Part shown: in pieces, positions 26,020 through 34,781 of the stretch
Numbering within the stretch: the stretch's first letter is position 1
How the letters are laid out: the number at the start of each line of letters is the position of its first letter
Assembly: GCF_000512695.2 (NCBI RefSeq)
Contig: NZ_AZRW02000043.1
Coordinates: forward strand, 1 to 55,717
Length of the DNA: 55,717 nt
DNA from: Pseudomonas sp. QTF5
GTDB lineage: Bacteria; Pseudomonadota; Gammaproteobacteria; Pseudomonadales; Pseudomonadaceae
Reading direction: 5' to 3'
Translations under genes and position numbers: made by a program
The notes under the pieces: generated by a model
The model's input: the letters and a program-made list of their open reading frames with translations, nothing else
Database searches by the model: none
What the model was told of the DNA's origin: nothing

Positions 26020-26807
26020 ATGCTTACTGGCAATGTTTCAGCGGTATCGTGCTGCGCGAATGGCTGCGTTTTGTGTTGCAGCGCACGCGGTTTCTCAGCG
26101 CGCTGGTGCGGCCGTTGCTGTGGCTGCTGGTATTCGCCGCCGGTTTTCGCGCGGCACTCGGCATCGCAATCATCGACCCCTACGACACCTACATCCCCTA
26201 TGAGGTTTACATCATCCCGGGCCTGGCCTGCATGATCCTGTTGTTCAACGGCATGCAAGGTTCGCTGTCGATGGTCTACGACCGGGAGATGGGCAGCATG
26301 CGCGTGCTGCTGACCAGCCCCCTGCCCCGGACCTTCCTGCTGTGCAGCAAATTGCTGGCGACGTCGCTGATTTCGCTGTTGCAGGTGTATGCCTTTCTGG
26401 CGATCGCCTGGCTGTACGGCGTGCAACCGCCGGCCATCGGCCTGTTGCTGGCGTTGCCGGCATTGCTGCTGGTGGCGCTGATGCTTAGTGCGCTGGGGCT
26501 GTTGCTATCCAATGCGATTCGTCAGTTGGAGAACTTTGCCGGGGTGATGAACTTCGTGATCTTCCCGCTGTTTTTCCTGTCGTCAGCGCTGTATCCGCTG
26601 TGGAAAATGCGCGAATCCAGCGAGTGGTTGTATTGGCTGTGCGCCTTGAACCCGTTTACCCATGCGGTGGAACTGGTGCGGTTTGCGCTGTATGAACGCT
26701 TCAACCCGGTCGCGCTGGCGGTGTGTGTGGGGCTGACGCTGGTGTTTGCCCTGCTGGCCGTGCTCACCTTCAACCCGCAACATGCGGCCCTGCGCAAAAC
26801 CAACTGA
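26016..26807 (+). CDS. pedC: ABC-2 type permease, PedC-like
   Basis: A 263-residue inner-membrane protein of the ABC-2 family with six predicted helices. Family segments are LRPLLWLLVFAAGF, FNGMQGSLSMVYDREMG and MRVLLTSPLPRTFLL, ending with ALNPFTHAVELVRFALY. It is coupled by 4 bp to the ATPase and is last in the unit, followed by a REP pair. This permease class usually exports lipids, drugs or haem-related compounds, which is the reason to read the system as an exporter despite the binding protein upstream. Confidence 0.88.
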   Translation: MNAYWQCFSGIVLREWLRFVLQRTRFLSALVRPLLWLLVFAAGFRAALGIAIIDPYDTYIPYEVYIIPGLACMILLFNGMQGSLSMVYDREMGSMRVLLTSPLPRTFLLCSKLLATSLISLLQVYAFLAIAWLYGVQPPAIGLLLALPALLLVALMLSALGLLLSNAIRQLENFAGVMNFVIFPLFFLSSALYPLWKMRESSEWLYWLCALNPFTHAVELVRFALYERFNPVALAVCVGLTLVFALLAVLTFNPQHAALRKTN

Positions 26808-26818
26808 CAACACATTCC

Positions 26819-26911
26819 CCTGTGGGAGCGGGCTTGCTCGCGAAGAGGCCAGTACATTCAACATCTCTGTCGACTGACACACCGCTTTCGCGAGCAAGCC
26901 CGCTCCCACAT
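26819..26911. repeat. REP pair (BIME)
   Basis: Two ordinary opposed REP cores with a CATTCAACATCTCTGTCGACTG loop directly after pedC. They probably end or stabilise the upstream transcript. Confidence 0.9.
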
Positions 26912-26969
26912 TGGATCTTCATTGAATACAGCATTGGTGTACGACGCGGGTCCCATAAAACTAGACAAA

Positions 26970-27036
26970 TTACTACTTTAGTACTGGTTTACCTGTCTAT
27001 CGTCGCATTCACAACGCACCGCTACTGGCATGTAAT
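26970..27036 (+). promoter_or_regulatory. Promoter of the CXXCW/regulator unit: dyad plus -10
   Basis: TTACTACTTTAGTACTGG (26970-26987) is 16/18 identical to the site at 23007. An extended -10 TGGCATGTAAT places TGTAAT at 27031-27036, 43 bp beyond the dyad. A downstream ATAACTATAAG is an alternative. Confidence 0.6.
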
Positions 27037-27064
27037 GGGTTCATAACTATAAGGACTGAACCCC

Positions 27065-27622
27065 ATGCCGCGTGCCCGACGTGTTCTGCTGTGCCCTTCT
27101 CTCGCCGCGCTGTCGTTGAGCCTGTTGCTGGGCGCCGCGCAGGCTGAAACAGCGCTGTTCTCCGCCGAAGGTTATCGCATCGGTCTATACCGCAGCCCCA
27201 CCCCGACTCAGCTCCAGGGCGCGAGTATCATCGACACGCCTGCCCTGCAAAACCTGCTCAAGCACACGCCCCAACCGCTACTGATCGATGTCTACCGCCG
27301 GCAATGGCTGCAAGGCCGTTTCATCGAAGACGAGGCCCACGAAAACCTGCCCGGCAGCCATTGGCTGGCCAATACCGGTGACGGCGACCTGACGCCCCCG
27401 TGGCAGGAATATTTCGGTCGCCATCTGCAGCAATTGACGGCGGGCGATCTGACTCGACCGTTGGTCTTTTACTGCCGCTCCGATTGCTGGTTGAGCTGGA
27501 ACGCGGTAAAACGCGCCGCTTCCCTGGGCTATAAGACACTGTATTGGTACCGCGACGGTCTGGATGCGTGGCAAGCGGCGAATCTGCCCTTGACGCCGGC
27601 CCGGCCCGAGCCCTTTCCCTGA
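27065..27622 (+). CDS. PQQ-dependent catabolism-associated CXXCW rhodanese-like protein
   Basis: A 185-residue exported protein (signal cleavage near AQA-ETAL) with a rhodanese-like fold. YCRSDCWLSWNA supplies the diagnostic CxxxCW pair in the loop where rhodaneses hold the active cysteine, and GYKTLYWYRDGLDAWQAANLPL ends the domain. Family members occur with PQQ dehydrogenase clusters and their role is unknown. A thiol or persulfide function next to the SoxYZ-like carrier is a reasonable guess. It is the first gene after the dyad promoter, with the response regulator 56 bp downstream. Confidence 0.85.
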   Translation: MPRARRVLLCPSLAALSLSLLLGAAQAETALFSAEGYRIGLYRSPTPTQLQGASIIDTPALQNLLKHTPQPLLIDVYRRQWLQGRFIEDEAHENLPGSHWLANTGDGDLTPPWQEYFGRHLQQLTAGDLTRPLVFYCRSDCWLSWNAVKRAASLGYKTLYWYRDGLDAWQAANLPLTPARPEPFP

Positions 27623-27678
27623 CGTGAGCGTTTGTGTTGTTGCCACACCCTGATCAAAAAAAAATGAGGTGAAAGGCC

Positions 27679-28344
27679 ATGTACAAAATTCTGATTGCCG
27701 ACGATCACCCGCTGTTTCGCGAAGCCATTCATAACGTCATCAGCGACGGTTTCCCCGGCAGCGAGGTCATGGAAACCGCCGACCTCGACAGCGCCCTGGC
27801 CCTGACTCAGGAACACGACGACCTGGACCTGATCCTGCTCGACCTGAACATGCCCGGCATGCATGGCCTCAATGGCCTGATCAACCTGCGCAACGAAGCG
27901 CCGACCATTCCGGTGGTGATCGTCTCGGCCGAGCAGGACAAACAAATCGTGCTGCAAGCCATTACCTATGGCGCGGTGGGGTTCATCACCAAATCGTCGC
28001 CACGGGTGCAGATGACCGAGGCCATCCAGCAGATTCTCAACGGCAATGTGTACCTGCCGCCGGACATCATCCGCACGCAAAAAAGCGCCACCCATCGCCG
28101 GATGAATGACACCCCGAGCTTCCCGCCGGAGCTGCTCCAGGCCCTGACCCGCAAACAGTTGCTGGTGCTTGAGCGCATGACCAAGGGCGAATCGAACAAA
28201 CAGATCGCCTACACCCTGGAAATCGCCGAAACCACGGTCAAGGCCCACGTCTCGGCGATATTGCGCAAACTCAATGTGCACAATCGGGTGCAGGCGATTT
28301 TGAGTGCCGGGGATATTGATTTCGGGTCGTATTTGCGGCGCTGA
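27679..28344 (+). CDS. erbR: LuxR/NarL-type response regulator ErbR (AgmR)
   Basis: A 221-residue regulator. The receiver domain (about 1-120) has Asp8-Asp9 and phospho-acceptor Asp55 in LILLDLNMPG. The helix-turn-helix is near 145-205 with LTRKQLLVLERMTKGESNKQIAYTL. It matches ErbR/AgmR (PA1978), the activator of alcohol oxidation genes in P. aeruginosa. A ribosome site GAGGTGAAAGGCC is present. It is the best candidate to bind the 18-bp dyad at the five island promoters, including its own unit. Kinase partners may be ErcS or NahK. Confidence 0.9.
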   Translation: MYKILIADDHPLFREAIHNVISDGFPGSEVMETADLDSALALTQEHDDLDLILLDLNMPGMHGLNGLINLRNEAPTIPVVIVSAEQDKQIVLQAITYGAVGFITKSSPRVQMTEAIQQILNGNVYLPPDIIRTQKSATHRRMNDTPSFPPELLQALTRKQLLVLERMTKGESNKQIAYTLEIAETTVKAHVSAILRKLNVHNRVQAILSAGDIDFGSYLRR

Positions 28345-28375
28345 GTTCGCAGGTAACCAAAAGACCGAGTCGCCC

Positions 28376-28452
28376 CCTTCGCGAGCAAGCCCGCTCCCAC
28401 ATTAGATCTGAGTCAACTCGGTCAATGTGGGAGCGGGCTTGCTCGCGAAGGG
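28376..28452. repeat. REP pair (BIME)
   Basis: Opposed ordinary REP cores in the convergent gap between erbR and nahK, a likely bidirectional transcription stop. Confidence 0.9.
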
Positions 28453-28486
28453 GCCCTAAAAATCACCCAACTCTCTCAGGCACACC

Positions 28487-31120
28487 TCAAGGCCGACCAA
28501 GCAAATGACTCATCGCCGTCTTGAGTTTCATCGGCCGCACCGGTTTGTGCATCAGGGTGTGGCCCAGTTCGCGGATTTGCTGTTTGAGCTCATTGCTGTA
28601 ATTGGCGGTGATCATCATTGCAGGGATCGCTGAAGCGCGACGGGCGTTGATGCGGGCCACGGCGTCGACACCATTTTTCTCGTCATCCAGGTGATAGTCG
28701 GCGATCAACAGATCGGCTTCGTCGTGATAATTATCCACTTGCCGCGCCAGGTCCTCCTCCGACAGCGCCGTGATCACCCGGCAGCCCCAACCTTCGAGCA
28801 AGGTGCGCATCCCCGCGCAAATCGCCGCGTCGTTGTCCAGCACCCACACCCGTGCACCGCGCAGGCGCTCGAGCATCGGCTCGCTCATCAGCAGGCTCGG
28901 CAACGCCTTCGGCGCCGTGGCACTTAAAGGCACTTCGACAGAAAACATCGAACCCTTGCCCGGCCATGAACGTACATGAATCCGGTGGCCGAGAATGCCG
29001 GCGATTTTCTCCACAATCGCCAGACCCAGCCCCAAGCCGCGATCCTGATCCGGACGCTGCACGTCACCGCGTTTGAACTCCTGAAAAATCTCCTCCAAAC
29101 GGTTTTCAGCAATGCCCATGCCGCTGTCCCAGACTTCGATGGTCAGCCGCTGATGATGACGCCGGCAGCCGAGCACCACGCGCCCGCTGTAGGTGTAGCG
29201 AATGGCATTGCTCAGCAGATTACGCAGAATCCGCGCAAGCAACTGAATGTCGCTGCGCACCAGCGCCGAACACGGGATGAAATGCAGCTCAAGCCCTTCG
29301 CTGCGGGCCACTTGGGTGTATTCGGCGGCGAGGTTTTCCAGCAATTCGCTCAGGGCAAATGGCGCAATGTCGGCCTTGATCACCCCGGCATCGAGTTTGG
29401 AAATGTCCACCAGGGTGCCCAGCAGGTTTTCCACGTCTTCCAGTGAATTGCTCACGTTGCGCACCAGAATTTCGTTGGCCACCGGCTCCCGGCGCTCCAG
29501 CAAGGCGCTGGTAAACAGCCGCGCGGCATTCAGCGGTTGCAGCAGGTCGTGACTGACCGCCGCAAGAAATTTAGTCTTCGACAGGTTGGCCTGCTCAGCC
29601 TCGAGCTTGGCCTCGCGCAAGCGTGACTCCACCCGGCGGCGCTCGTCGATTTCGCGCAGCAATTGGTCATTGAGGGTGGTCAGTTCGGTGGTGCGTTCAC
29701 GCACCCGCAATTCAAGGTTCTGATAGGCCTGATGCAGCGCTTCGGCGGTACGGCGGCGCTCGGTGATGTCGCGGATCAACACGAAAATCCCCACCACTTC
29801 TCCGGTGGCCAGGCGATTGGGCACGTAGGAGCGCAGCATGTAACGCTCCTGATTGTTGATGTTGGTTTCGGCGAACTCGAACGTCACGCTCTCGCCGGCC
29901 AGGGCCCGGGCCACGTAGGCTTCCAGGCGCTGATAATGCTGCTCGCTGTGAACTTCGCGCAGGCTCTGCCCGAGCATCACGCCCCGGGGCCAGCAGTACC
30001 ATTCTTCGTAAACTTTGTTAGTGAACTCATAGACCAGGTCGGCATTCAGGTAGGCAATCAGCGCCGGCACATGGTCCGTGATCAGGCGAATCCAGCGCTC
30101 GCTTTCGCTGAGGGCTTCGGCGTGCTGATAGCGTTCGGTGATGTCGGTGAAGGTGTTGACGAAACCGCCGGTGGGCAACGGATGGGTGCGGATTTCCAGC
30201 ACCCGGCCATCGTAGAGGCGCTGCTCGCATTCCTGCACGTGCCGCCCGTTTGCATCGCGACTGGCCGGGGTCAGCAGGTTCAGTTCGCTGTCGGCAATCA
30301 CTTCGGCGAACGGCCGATGGGCCGCCACCGGGGCCAGGCCGCTGAGCTCCAGGAAGCGCCGGTTCCACAGTTCCAGAATGCCCTCGGCGTTGACCATCGC
30401 CACGCCTTGGGACAGGTTATCGACCGCCCGCTGCAACAAATGCGACTTCTGCGCCACGGCCTGCTCGCGGCGCAGGGTTTCGCTGAGTTTGACGTCGGTA
30501 ATGTCAGTGAACAGGAACACCCGCCCGCCTTCCTGAGTCGGCCGTTCGCTGACTTGCAGCCAGCGCCCGTTGTGCAGGCGATAGAGCAGGTTTTCATCGG
30601 CATGCCCGCGGGGTTCTTCGCTGAACAGTCCGGTGGAGGTCATCAACCGCTTGACCTCGTGCAGGCGCATGCCCGCATTGATCCGCACCCGGCTGTTGCT
30701 CCAGAACGCCTTGAAGCGGCTGTTGAACAGCACGATCCGCTGCTCGGCGTCGAACAATACAAAGGCGTCGGAAATGCTTTCGATGGCGTCGATCAAGTGT
30801 TGATGGGCGGTTTCGGCCCGCAGCCGTGCCTCGCTGAGCAAATGATTGCCGGCCTTGAGTTCGGCCATGGCCTGGTTCAGGGCGTCGGTGCGTTCACGCA
30901 CCTGCTCGGCCAGCACCACCGAATGCTGGAACGCCGCATACGGGTCGTTGCCCCGGGTGATGCCGGATTCGATGCGCTCGATCAGCGCGCCATTGATGCG
31001 TTGCAGTTTGTGGTTTTCGTGCCGCAGGCTGGCGATCTGCGCCTGAAGGTCAGCGCTGTCCAGGGGAGCGGCCTCGGGCAATGGCAACCCCGGTGAAGGT
31101 CTGGTTGATGTGCATGCCAT
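28487..31120 (-). CDS. nahK: Multi-PAS hybrid histidine kinase NahK (ErcS')
   Basis: An 877-residue soluble sensor kinase. An N-terminal coiled coil (about 25-105) precedes at least three PAS domains, seen at DAFVLFDAEQRIVLFNSRF, GVAMVNAEGILELWNRRF and ALIAYLNADLVYEFTN. HisKA follows with the histidine of AAVSHDLLQPLNAARLF, then HATPase and a C-terminal receiver with IADYHLDDEKNG. It corresponds to PA1976, which works with the NO-responsive NosP and, in P. aeruginosa, feeds the HptB/GacS network. The ATG at 31120 has GGAG about 9 bp upstream and lies 71 bp inside nosP in another frame. Confidence 0.9.
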   Translation of the reverse strand: MACTSTRPSPGLPLPEAAPLDSADLQAQIASLRHENHKLQRINGALIERIESGITRGNDPYAAFQHSVVLAEQVRERTDALNQAMAELKAGNHLLSEARLRAETAHQHLIDAIESISDAFVLFDAEQRIVLFNSRFKAFWSNSRVRINAGMRLHEVKRLMTSTGLFSEEPRGHADENLLYRLHNGRWLQVSERPTQEGGRVFLFTDITDVKLSETLRREQAVAQKSHLLQRAVDNLSQGVAMVNAEGILELWNRRFLELSGLAPVAAHRPFAEVIADSELNLLTPASRDANGRHVQECEQRLYDGRVLEIRTHPLPTGGFVNTFTDITERYQHAEALSESERWIRLITDHVPALIAYLNADLVYEFTNKVYEEWYCWPRGVMLGQSLREVHSEQHYQRLEAYVARALAGESVTFEFAETNINNQERYMLRSYVPNRLATGEVVGIFVLIRDITERRRTAEALHQAYQNLELRVRERTTELTTLNDQLLREIDERRRVESRLREAKLEAEQANLSKTKFLAAVSHDLLQPLNAARLFTSALLERREPVANEILVRNVSNSLEDVENLLGTLVDISKLDAGVIKADIAPFALSELLENLAAEYTQVARSEGLELHFIPCSALVRSDIQLLARILRNLLSNAIRYTYSGRVVLGCRRHHQRLTIEVWDSGMGIAENRLEEIFQEFKRGDVQRPDQDRGLGLGLAIVEKIAGILGHRIHVRSWPGKGSMFSVEVPLSATAPKALPSLLMSEPMLERLRGARVWVLDNDAAICAGMRTLLEGWGCRVITALSEEDLARQVDNYHDEADLLIADYHLDDEKNGVDAVARINARRASAIPAMMITANYSNELKQQIRELGHTLMHKPVRPMKLKTAMSHLLGRP

Positions 31121-32213
31121 TGAACTGTTCTCCGTAGGTATTGAAACCCATCACCCGTTGCTCCCGCAAAAACGCGCCGATCTGCTCGAGACTGCCGCCA
31201 TCTTCCAGTTCCAGACGCCTGAGAAAACAGTCGCAGCCGATGGTCAGCAACAGGTCCCCGAGACGCTCCTGCAAACCGTCGAACAGGCTTTGCAGATTCG
31301 GCAGCATGGGGCCTGGGGTCATGACGGTGAGGACGATGCCGTTTTCCACCGCACAGTAGAAACTCAGACTCAGGTCTGGATGAACCTGCTGGATCGCCCG
31401 CACGTAATATTGATCGTTGATTCGCACCGCCAATGGGTGTGCGGCAAAGATCCGATAGTCGAGGTCGGCCACTGCCACGCCGATGTGCCGGGCGTACTCC
31501 TCGGCGGCCGGTTCGGCGTTGAGCTCAAACACCCGCCGCGAGGCGCTGTCGGCAGCGGTGACCACCAGTTTTTCGGCCCTGGGCAGAATGTGGTGGGTGG
31601 TGAAGACTTCGAAGTCCAGCCAGGTATTGACCAGCACCACCACCGCCGCGCCGCTGTGAAACTCGCCGCCGAAATACACATGGGTGTGGGTCAGGTAGTT
31701 GTCATCGCCGGCCGAACCGCCGAAATGAGGAATGTCGCCCAACGCCGCGCTCAAGGCCGCCAGAACCATTTCTTCACGGCTGGACAAGCCATCGAGCAGG
31801 GTCAGGGCAAAGCTGTTGCCCTTGATCGGCGCCAGGGTATTGCTGCGGCAGCCACTGACCAGACGCTCGACCATTTGCTGGGCATCGATCAGGCTGAAAT
31901 GCTCCATTTCGTCGATCAGTTCGGTGGAGATGGAAAAGTGCCGATGATCGAAGCCCACCGCCGTCACGCAGCTGCGGCCATAACCTTGGGGGGTGATTTC
32001 TCCGGCACTGGTGCAGCCCACCAGACGAATGCCGCCGAAGCTCTGTTGCAAAGCCTGCCCCAGCGCCTGCAAGTCGTACTCGGCGGAACAGAAGAACAGC
32101 ACGAAACCCAAGTGGGGGTGCAAGAGTTGTCGCGCCAGATCCTGAGCCGCTTGCTGGGCATCGGTGGCCTGGGACATGGCACTGACCACACCGTCGTTCT
32201 GAACCTGCTGCAT
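31050..32213 (-). CDS. nosP: FIST-domain nitric-oxide sensor NosP
   Basis: A 387-residue cytosolic FIST_N/FIST_C protein. LVGCTSAGEITPQGYG and FGGSAGDDNYL are the FIST landmarks, and the C-terminal half ends with LLTIGCDCFLRRLELE and EQRVMGFNTYGEQFNG. In P. aeruginosa the NosP haem protein senses NO and controls autophosphorylation of the adjacent kinase NahK. The 71-bp overlap with nahK suggests tight coupling. A GCTAC-TTGG-GTAGC palindrome (32279-32292) lies about 65 bp upstream of the start. Confidence 0.88.
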   Translation of the reverse strand: MQQVQNDGVVSAMSQATDAQQAAQDLARQLLHPHLGFVLFFCSAEYDLQALGQALQQSFGGIRLVGCTSAGEITPQGYGRSCVTAVGFDHRHFSISTELIDEMEHFSLIDAQQMVERLVSGCRSNTLAPIKGNSFALTLLDGLSSREEMVLAALSAALGDIPHFGGSAGDDNYLTHTHVYFGGEFHSGAAVVVLVNTWLDFEVFTTHHILPRAEKLVVTAADSASRRVFELNAEPAAEEYARHIGVAVADLDYRIFAAHPLAVRINDQYYVRAIQQVHPDLSLSFYCAVENGIVLTVMTPGPMLPNLQSLFDGLQERLGDLLLTIGCDCFLRRLELEDGGSLEQIGAFLREQRVMGFNTYGEQFNGMHINQTFTGVAIARGRSPGQR

Positions 32214-32353
32214 CCTCGCCCCTCGCCGGTGCGCCTGTATGAGGTTCGAGTGTACGAAGCCTGCGGGTGGTGACGAATGCTACTTGGGTAGCGGGTGGGG
32301 GGGATCGATGGGATGAGAGGACGACAATATCTACAGAACACCACAAATCCCCT

Positions 32354-32472
32354 GTGGGAGCGGCGGTGCGACGATTCGACTTGCTCGCGAAAGCGGCCTT
32401 CCAGTCAACAATGATGTTGCCTGACACTGCGCTTTCGCGAGCAAGTCGAATCGTCGCACCGCCGCTCCCACA
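32354..32472. repeat. REP pair, both arms variant
   Basis: Arms 32354-32392 and 32434-32472 both contain the CGGTGCGACGATTCGA insert and are inverted, as at 15629-15747. The loop is a TTCCAGTCAACA...TGTTGCCTGACA stretch. Confidence 0.88.
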
Positions 32473-32500
32473 TTGGATCTGCGTTGTGCCGACTTGGGCG

Positions 32501-33685
32501 CTACCAGGTCAACACCGCCCCCACCGCAAACGTATCGGTGTCTTCATTCTGGGCGTTGGTGTCGTGGCCATTGATTTCGAACTGGTTGTACTCGGCCACC
32601 AACTTCAGGTTGTCGTTGACGTCATGGAACAGCGCAATGCCGCGGGTCTCGTAATCGGCGCCGCTGCCGACCACGCCGTTGCCGTCGTCCTCGGTCTTGC
32701 CGTAGGACAGTGCCAAGCGGTTCTTGCCGAGTTTGTAGGAGCCCTGCAACAGGTAACCATCGCTGTCGACATTGCGCAGGGTCGGTTCGCCGGCGTTGTT
32801 GGTGAAGAACGGGTTGATGCCCTTGGCCTGGAAGCCGGAGCCGGTCAGCGACAGCCCGCCCATCTTCGCTTGCACGCCGTAACCGACGCCTTTGGAGGTG
32901 ACGGACTCGACGCTGGAGTCGGTGTTGTCCGAAGTCTGGTAGCTGCCGTTGAGCCAGCTGTAAATCTTCGCCCCGCCGACGTCGAACTGATAGGTGATCT
33001 CGCTCTCGGTACGCGGGTTCTCCTGATACGCCTTGCCCGTCGCGCTGCTGTCGTTGGTGTCGACCGGGTCCATGATCCCCACCGCCACCCGCAAGCCGTC
33101 CATCACCGGGGTGCGATAGGTAATCTGCGACGTCGGGAACGGGTACGGATAACCGCTGCCGATGTTGCCGAACGACACCCCGCCGCCGTCCACCAGGCCC
33201 AACGTATCGCTGACCTGACCATAACCGGCGAGCAGTTCGTCGAGCAAGATGTTGGAGCGGGCAAACAGACCGAAGTCCTTGCCGATCAGTACCTCGCCCC
33301 ACTCTGGATTGGCCACCGTGCCGTAGAACTGTCGCACGTCGATGGCGGTGTCGGTGCCGTTGGTTTCGCTGTCGTTGATGGTCACCCAGAACGAGGCGCG
33401 GGCGCCGAGCTTGAGGTCATCGACCTGCTTGCCCATGTTGAAGCCCAGGTAGTTGGGCAGAAATCCCATCTTCACCCGCGCCTGGCGCCGGTCGTACTGC
33501 TCGCCGGCCCGGTCCACATCGCTGTTCACATAGAAGGCGTTGATGTAGCCATCCGTGGAGAACGTGGTCTGGTCCTTGTCGTACAGCATGATCTCGGCCT
33601 CGGCCATCGAGCTCAGGCCAAGGGAGGACAGGCTGGCGATGAAGGCCGGCAAGAAACGATGCTTGAAGTTCTTATTGTTGTGCAT
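32501..33685 (-). CDS. Outer-membrane porin (Gram-negative general porin type)
   Basis: A 394-residue beta-barrel with a signal peptide (cleavage near AEA-EIML). Alternating amphipathic strands run throughout, and the protein ends VGAVLTW, the aromatic C-terminus used for barrel assembly. Segments such as GSGYPYPFPTSQITYRTP and DGLRVAVGIMDP are typical of a Pseudomonas porin group often found near quinoprotein alcohol dehydrogenases. The substrate is unknown. A role in alcohol or metal entry for the neighbouring island is possible but unproven. GGAG precedes the ATG. Confidence 0.85.
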   Translation of the reverse strand: MHNNKNFKHRFLPAFIASLSSLGLSSMAEAEIMLYDKDQTTFSTDGYINAFYVNSDVDRAGEQYDRRQARVKMGFLPNYLGFNMGKQVDDLKLGARASFWVTINDSETNGTDTAIDVRQFYGTVANPEWGEVLIGKDFGLFARSNILLDELLAGYGQVSDTLGLVDGGGVSFGNIGSGYPYPFPTSQITYRTPVMDGLRVAVGIMDPVDTNDSSATGKAYQENPRTESEITYQFDVGGAKIYSWLNGSYQTSDNTDSSVESVTSKGVGYGVQAKMGGLSLTGSGFQAKGINPFFTNNAGEPTLRNVDSDGYLLQGSYKLGKNRLALSYGKTEDDGNGVVGSGADYETRGIALFHDVNDNLKLVAEYNQFEINGHDTNAQNEDTDTFAVGAVLTW

Positions 33686-33893
33686 GACGCGCTCCGCAAC
33701 GGGGGACTTGATGTCGGAGGCGATTATCGAAAGTGGACCGGCGGCGTCATACGCTGCCTTGGGTGCGGTTGTCAGGTGATTTGGGGTGGCCGGTGTAGCG
33801 CGGCAAATCGGTGTAAGACCGCCCGCCAGCAAGGCCCGGAACTTAGGGTGTAGGCCTGTGGAGCGGACTGGCGTCCACAGGAACCGGTGCCCG

Positions 33894-34700
33894 CTAAGCG
33901 AGCGCTCTAAACAGCATGTAAACGGCGATCACCACGCAGACGCTGGCAAAGCCCATCTGCAGCCCTCGGGCCGGCACCCGCGCGCAGAGTTTTCGACCGA
34001 GGATCATTCCGACGATGCTGGCGACAATGAACGACACGCCCAAACCATCGATCCGCACCCCGGCATGAAACGCGCCGAACACACCGATCACCGAGATCAG
34101 GCTGATCACCATCAGCGACGTGGCAACGATCCCGCGCATCTGCACATCGGTCAGTTGCTTGAACGCCGGCACAATCAGAAAGCCGCCACCGACGCCGAGT
34201 AGCCCCGAGACCACACCGGTCACCGCGCCGAGTGCCGCCAGGGTTGCGGTGCATTTGGCGGTCCAGGAAAAGCGCCCGGTCTGCTGATCGAGCATGCAGT
34301 TCTTCTGGCCCCAGTTGGCATGGCCGTGGTCGCTGGGGCCATCGTCGTGCTTTTCCCGGCGCAGCATCCGCCAGGCCACCATGACCATCAGCAGACTGAA
34401 CAGGATCATCAGGCTCTTTTCCGGCAACTGATGGGCGAAATAGATACCCACCGGCGAAAACACCGCGCCCAGCAGTGCAATCAACAACGCCGCGCGATAG
34501 CGCACCAGGCCATGACGCAAACCGTCAATCGCACCGATCGCCGCCGCACTGCCCACCGCGAACAAGGCGACGGGCGCCGCTTGGGTCATGGTCAACCCCA
34601 ACCCGAGCACCAGGGCCGGCACCGCGAGAATGCCGCCACCGGCACCGGTCAAGCCGAGTACCAGTCCCATGACCAAGCCAAAAAAACTTGCCAACAACAT
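33894..34700 (-). CDS. TauE/SafE-family sulfite/sulfonate exporter
   Basis: A 268-residue inner-membrane protein with two TauE-type halves, GLTGAGGGILAVPALVLGLGL and SGLLGVGGGFLIVPAF, separated by a charged loop containing HDDGPSDHGH. About eight helices are seen. The family exports sulfite or organosulfur anions. The divergent gene encodes a persulfide-dioxygenase-like protein that would make sulfite, so the pair could detoxify sulfide/persulfide. The ribosome site is weak. Confidence 0.87.
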   Translation of the reverse strand: MLLASFFGLVMGLVLGLTGAGGGILAVPALVLGLGLTMTQAAPVALFAVGSAAAIGAIDGLRHGLVRYRAALLIALLGAVFSPVGIYFAHQLPEKSLMILFSLLMVMVAWRMLRREKHDDGPSDHGHANWGQKNCMLDQQTGRFSWTAKCTATLAALGAVTGVVSGLLGVGGGFLIVPAFKQLTDVQMRGIVATSLMVISLISVIGVFGAFHAGVRIDGLGVSFIVASIVGMILGRKLCARVPARGLQMGFASVCVVIAVYMLFRALA

Positions 34701-34781
34701 AAAACACTCATGATCTGCGAAAAAAAGCCGGGAACGCCCGGTATCGATTAAGTGACAGGATAGAGCCCGCACAGTTTTTTT

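Noticed and set aside
32279..32292. GCTAC-TTGG-GTAGC palindrome upstream of nosP as a sixth regulon site
   Set aside because: It resembles the dyad but has an extra G, and no -10-like hexamer lies at the 43-44 bp spacing shared by the other five. Left out of the regulon claim.
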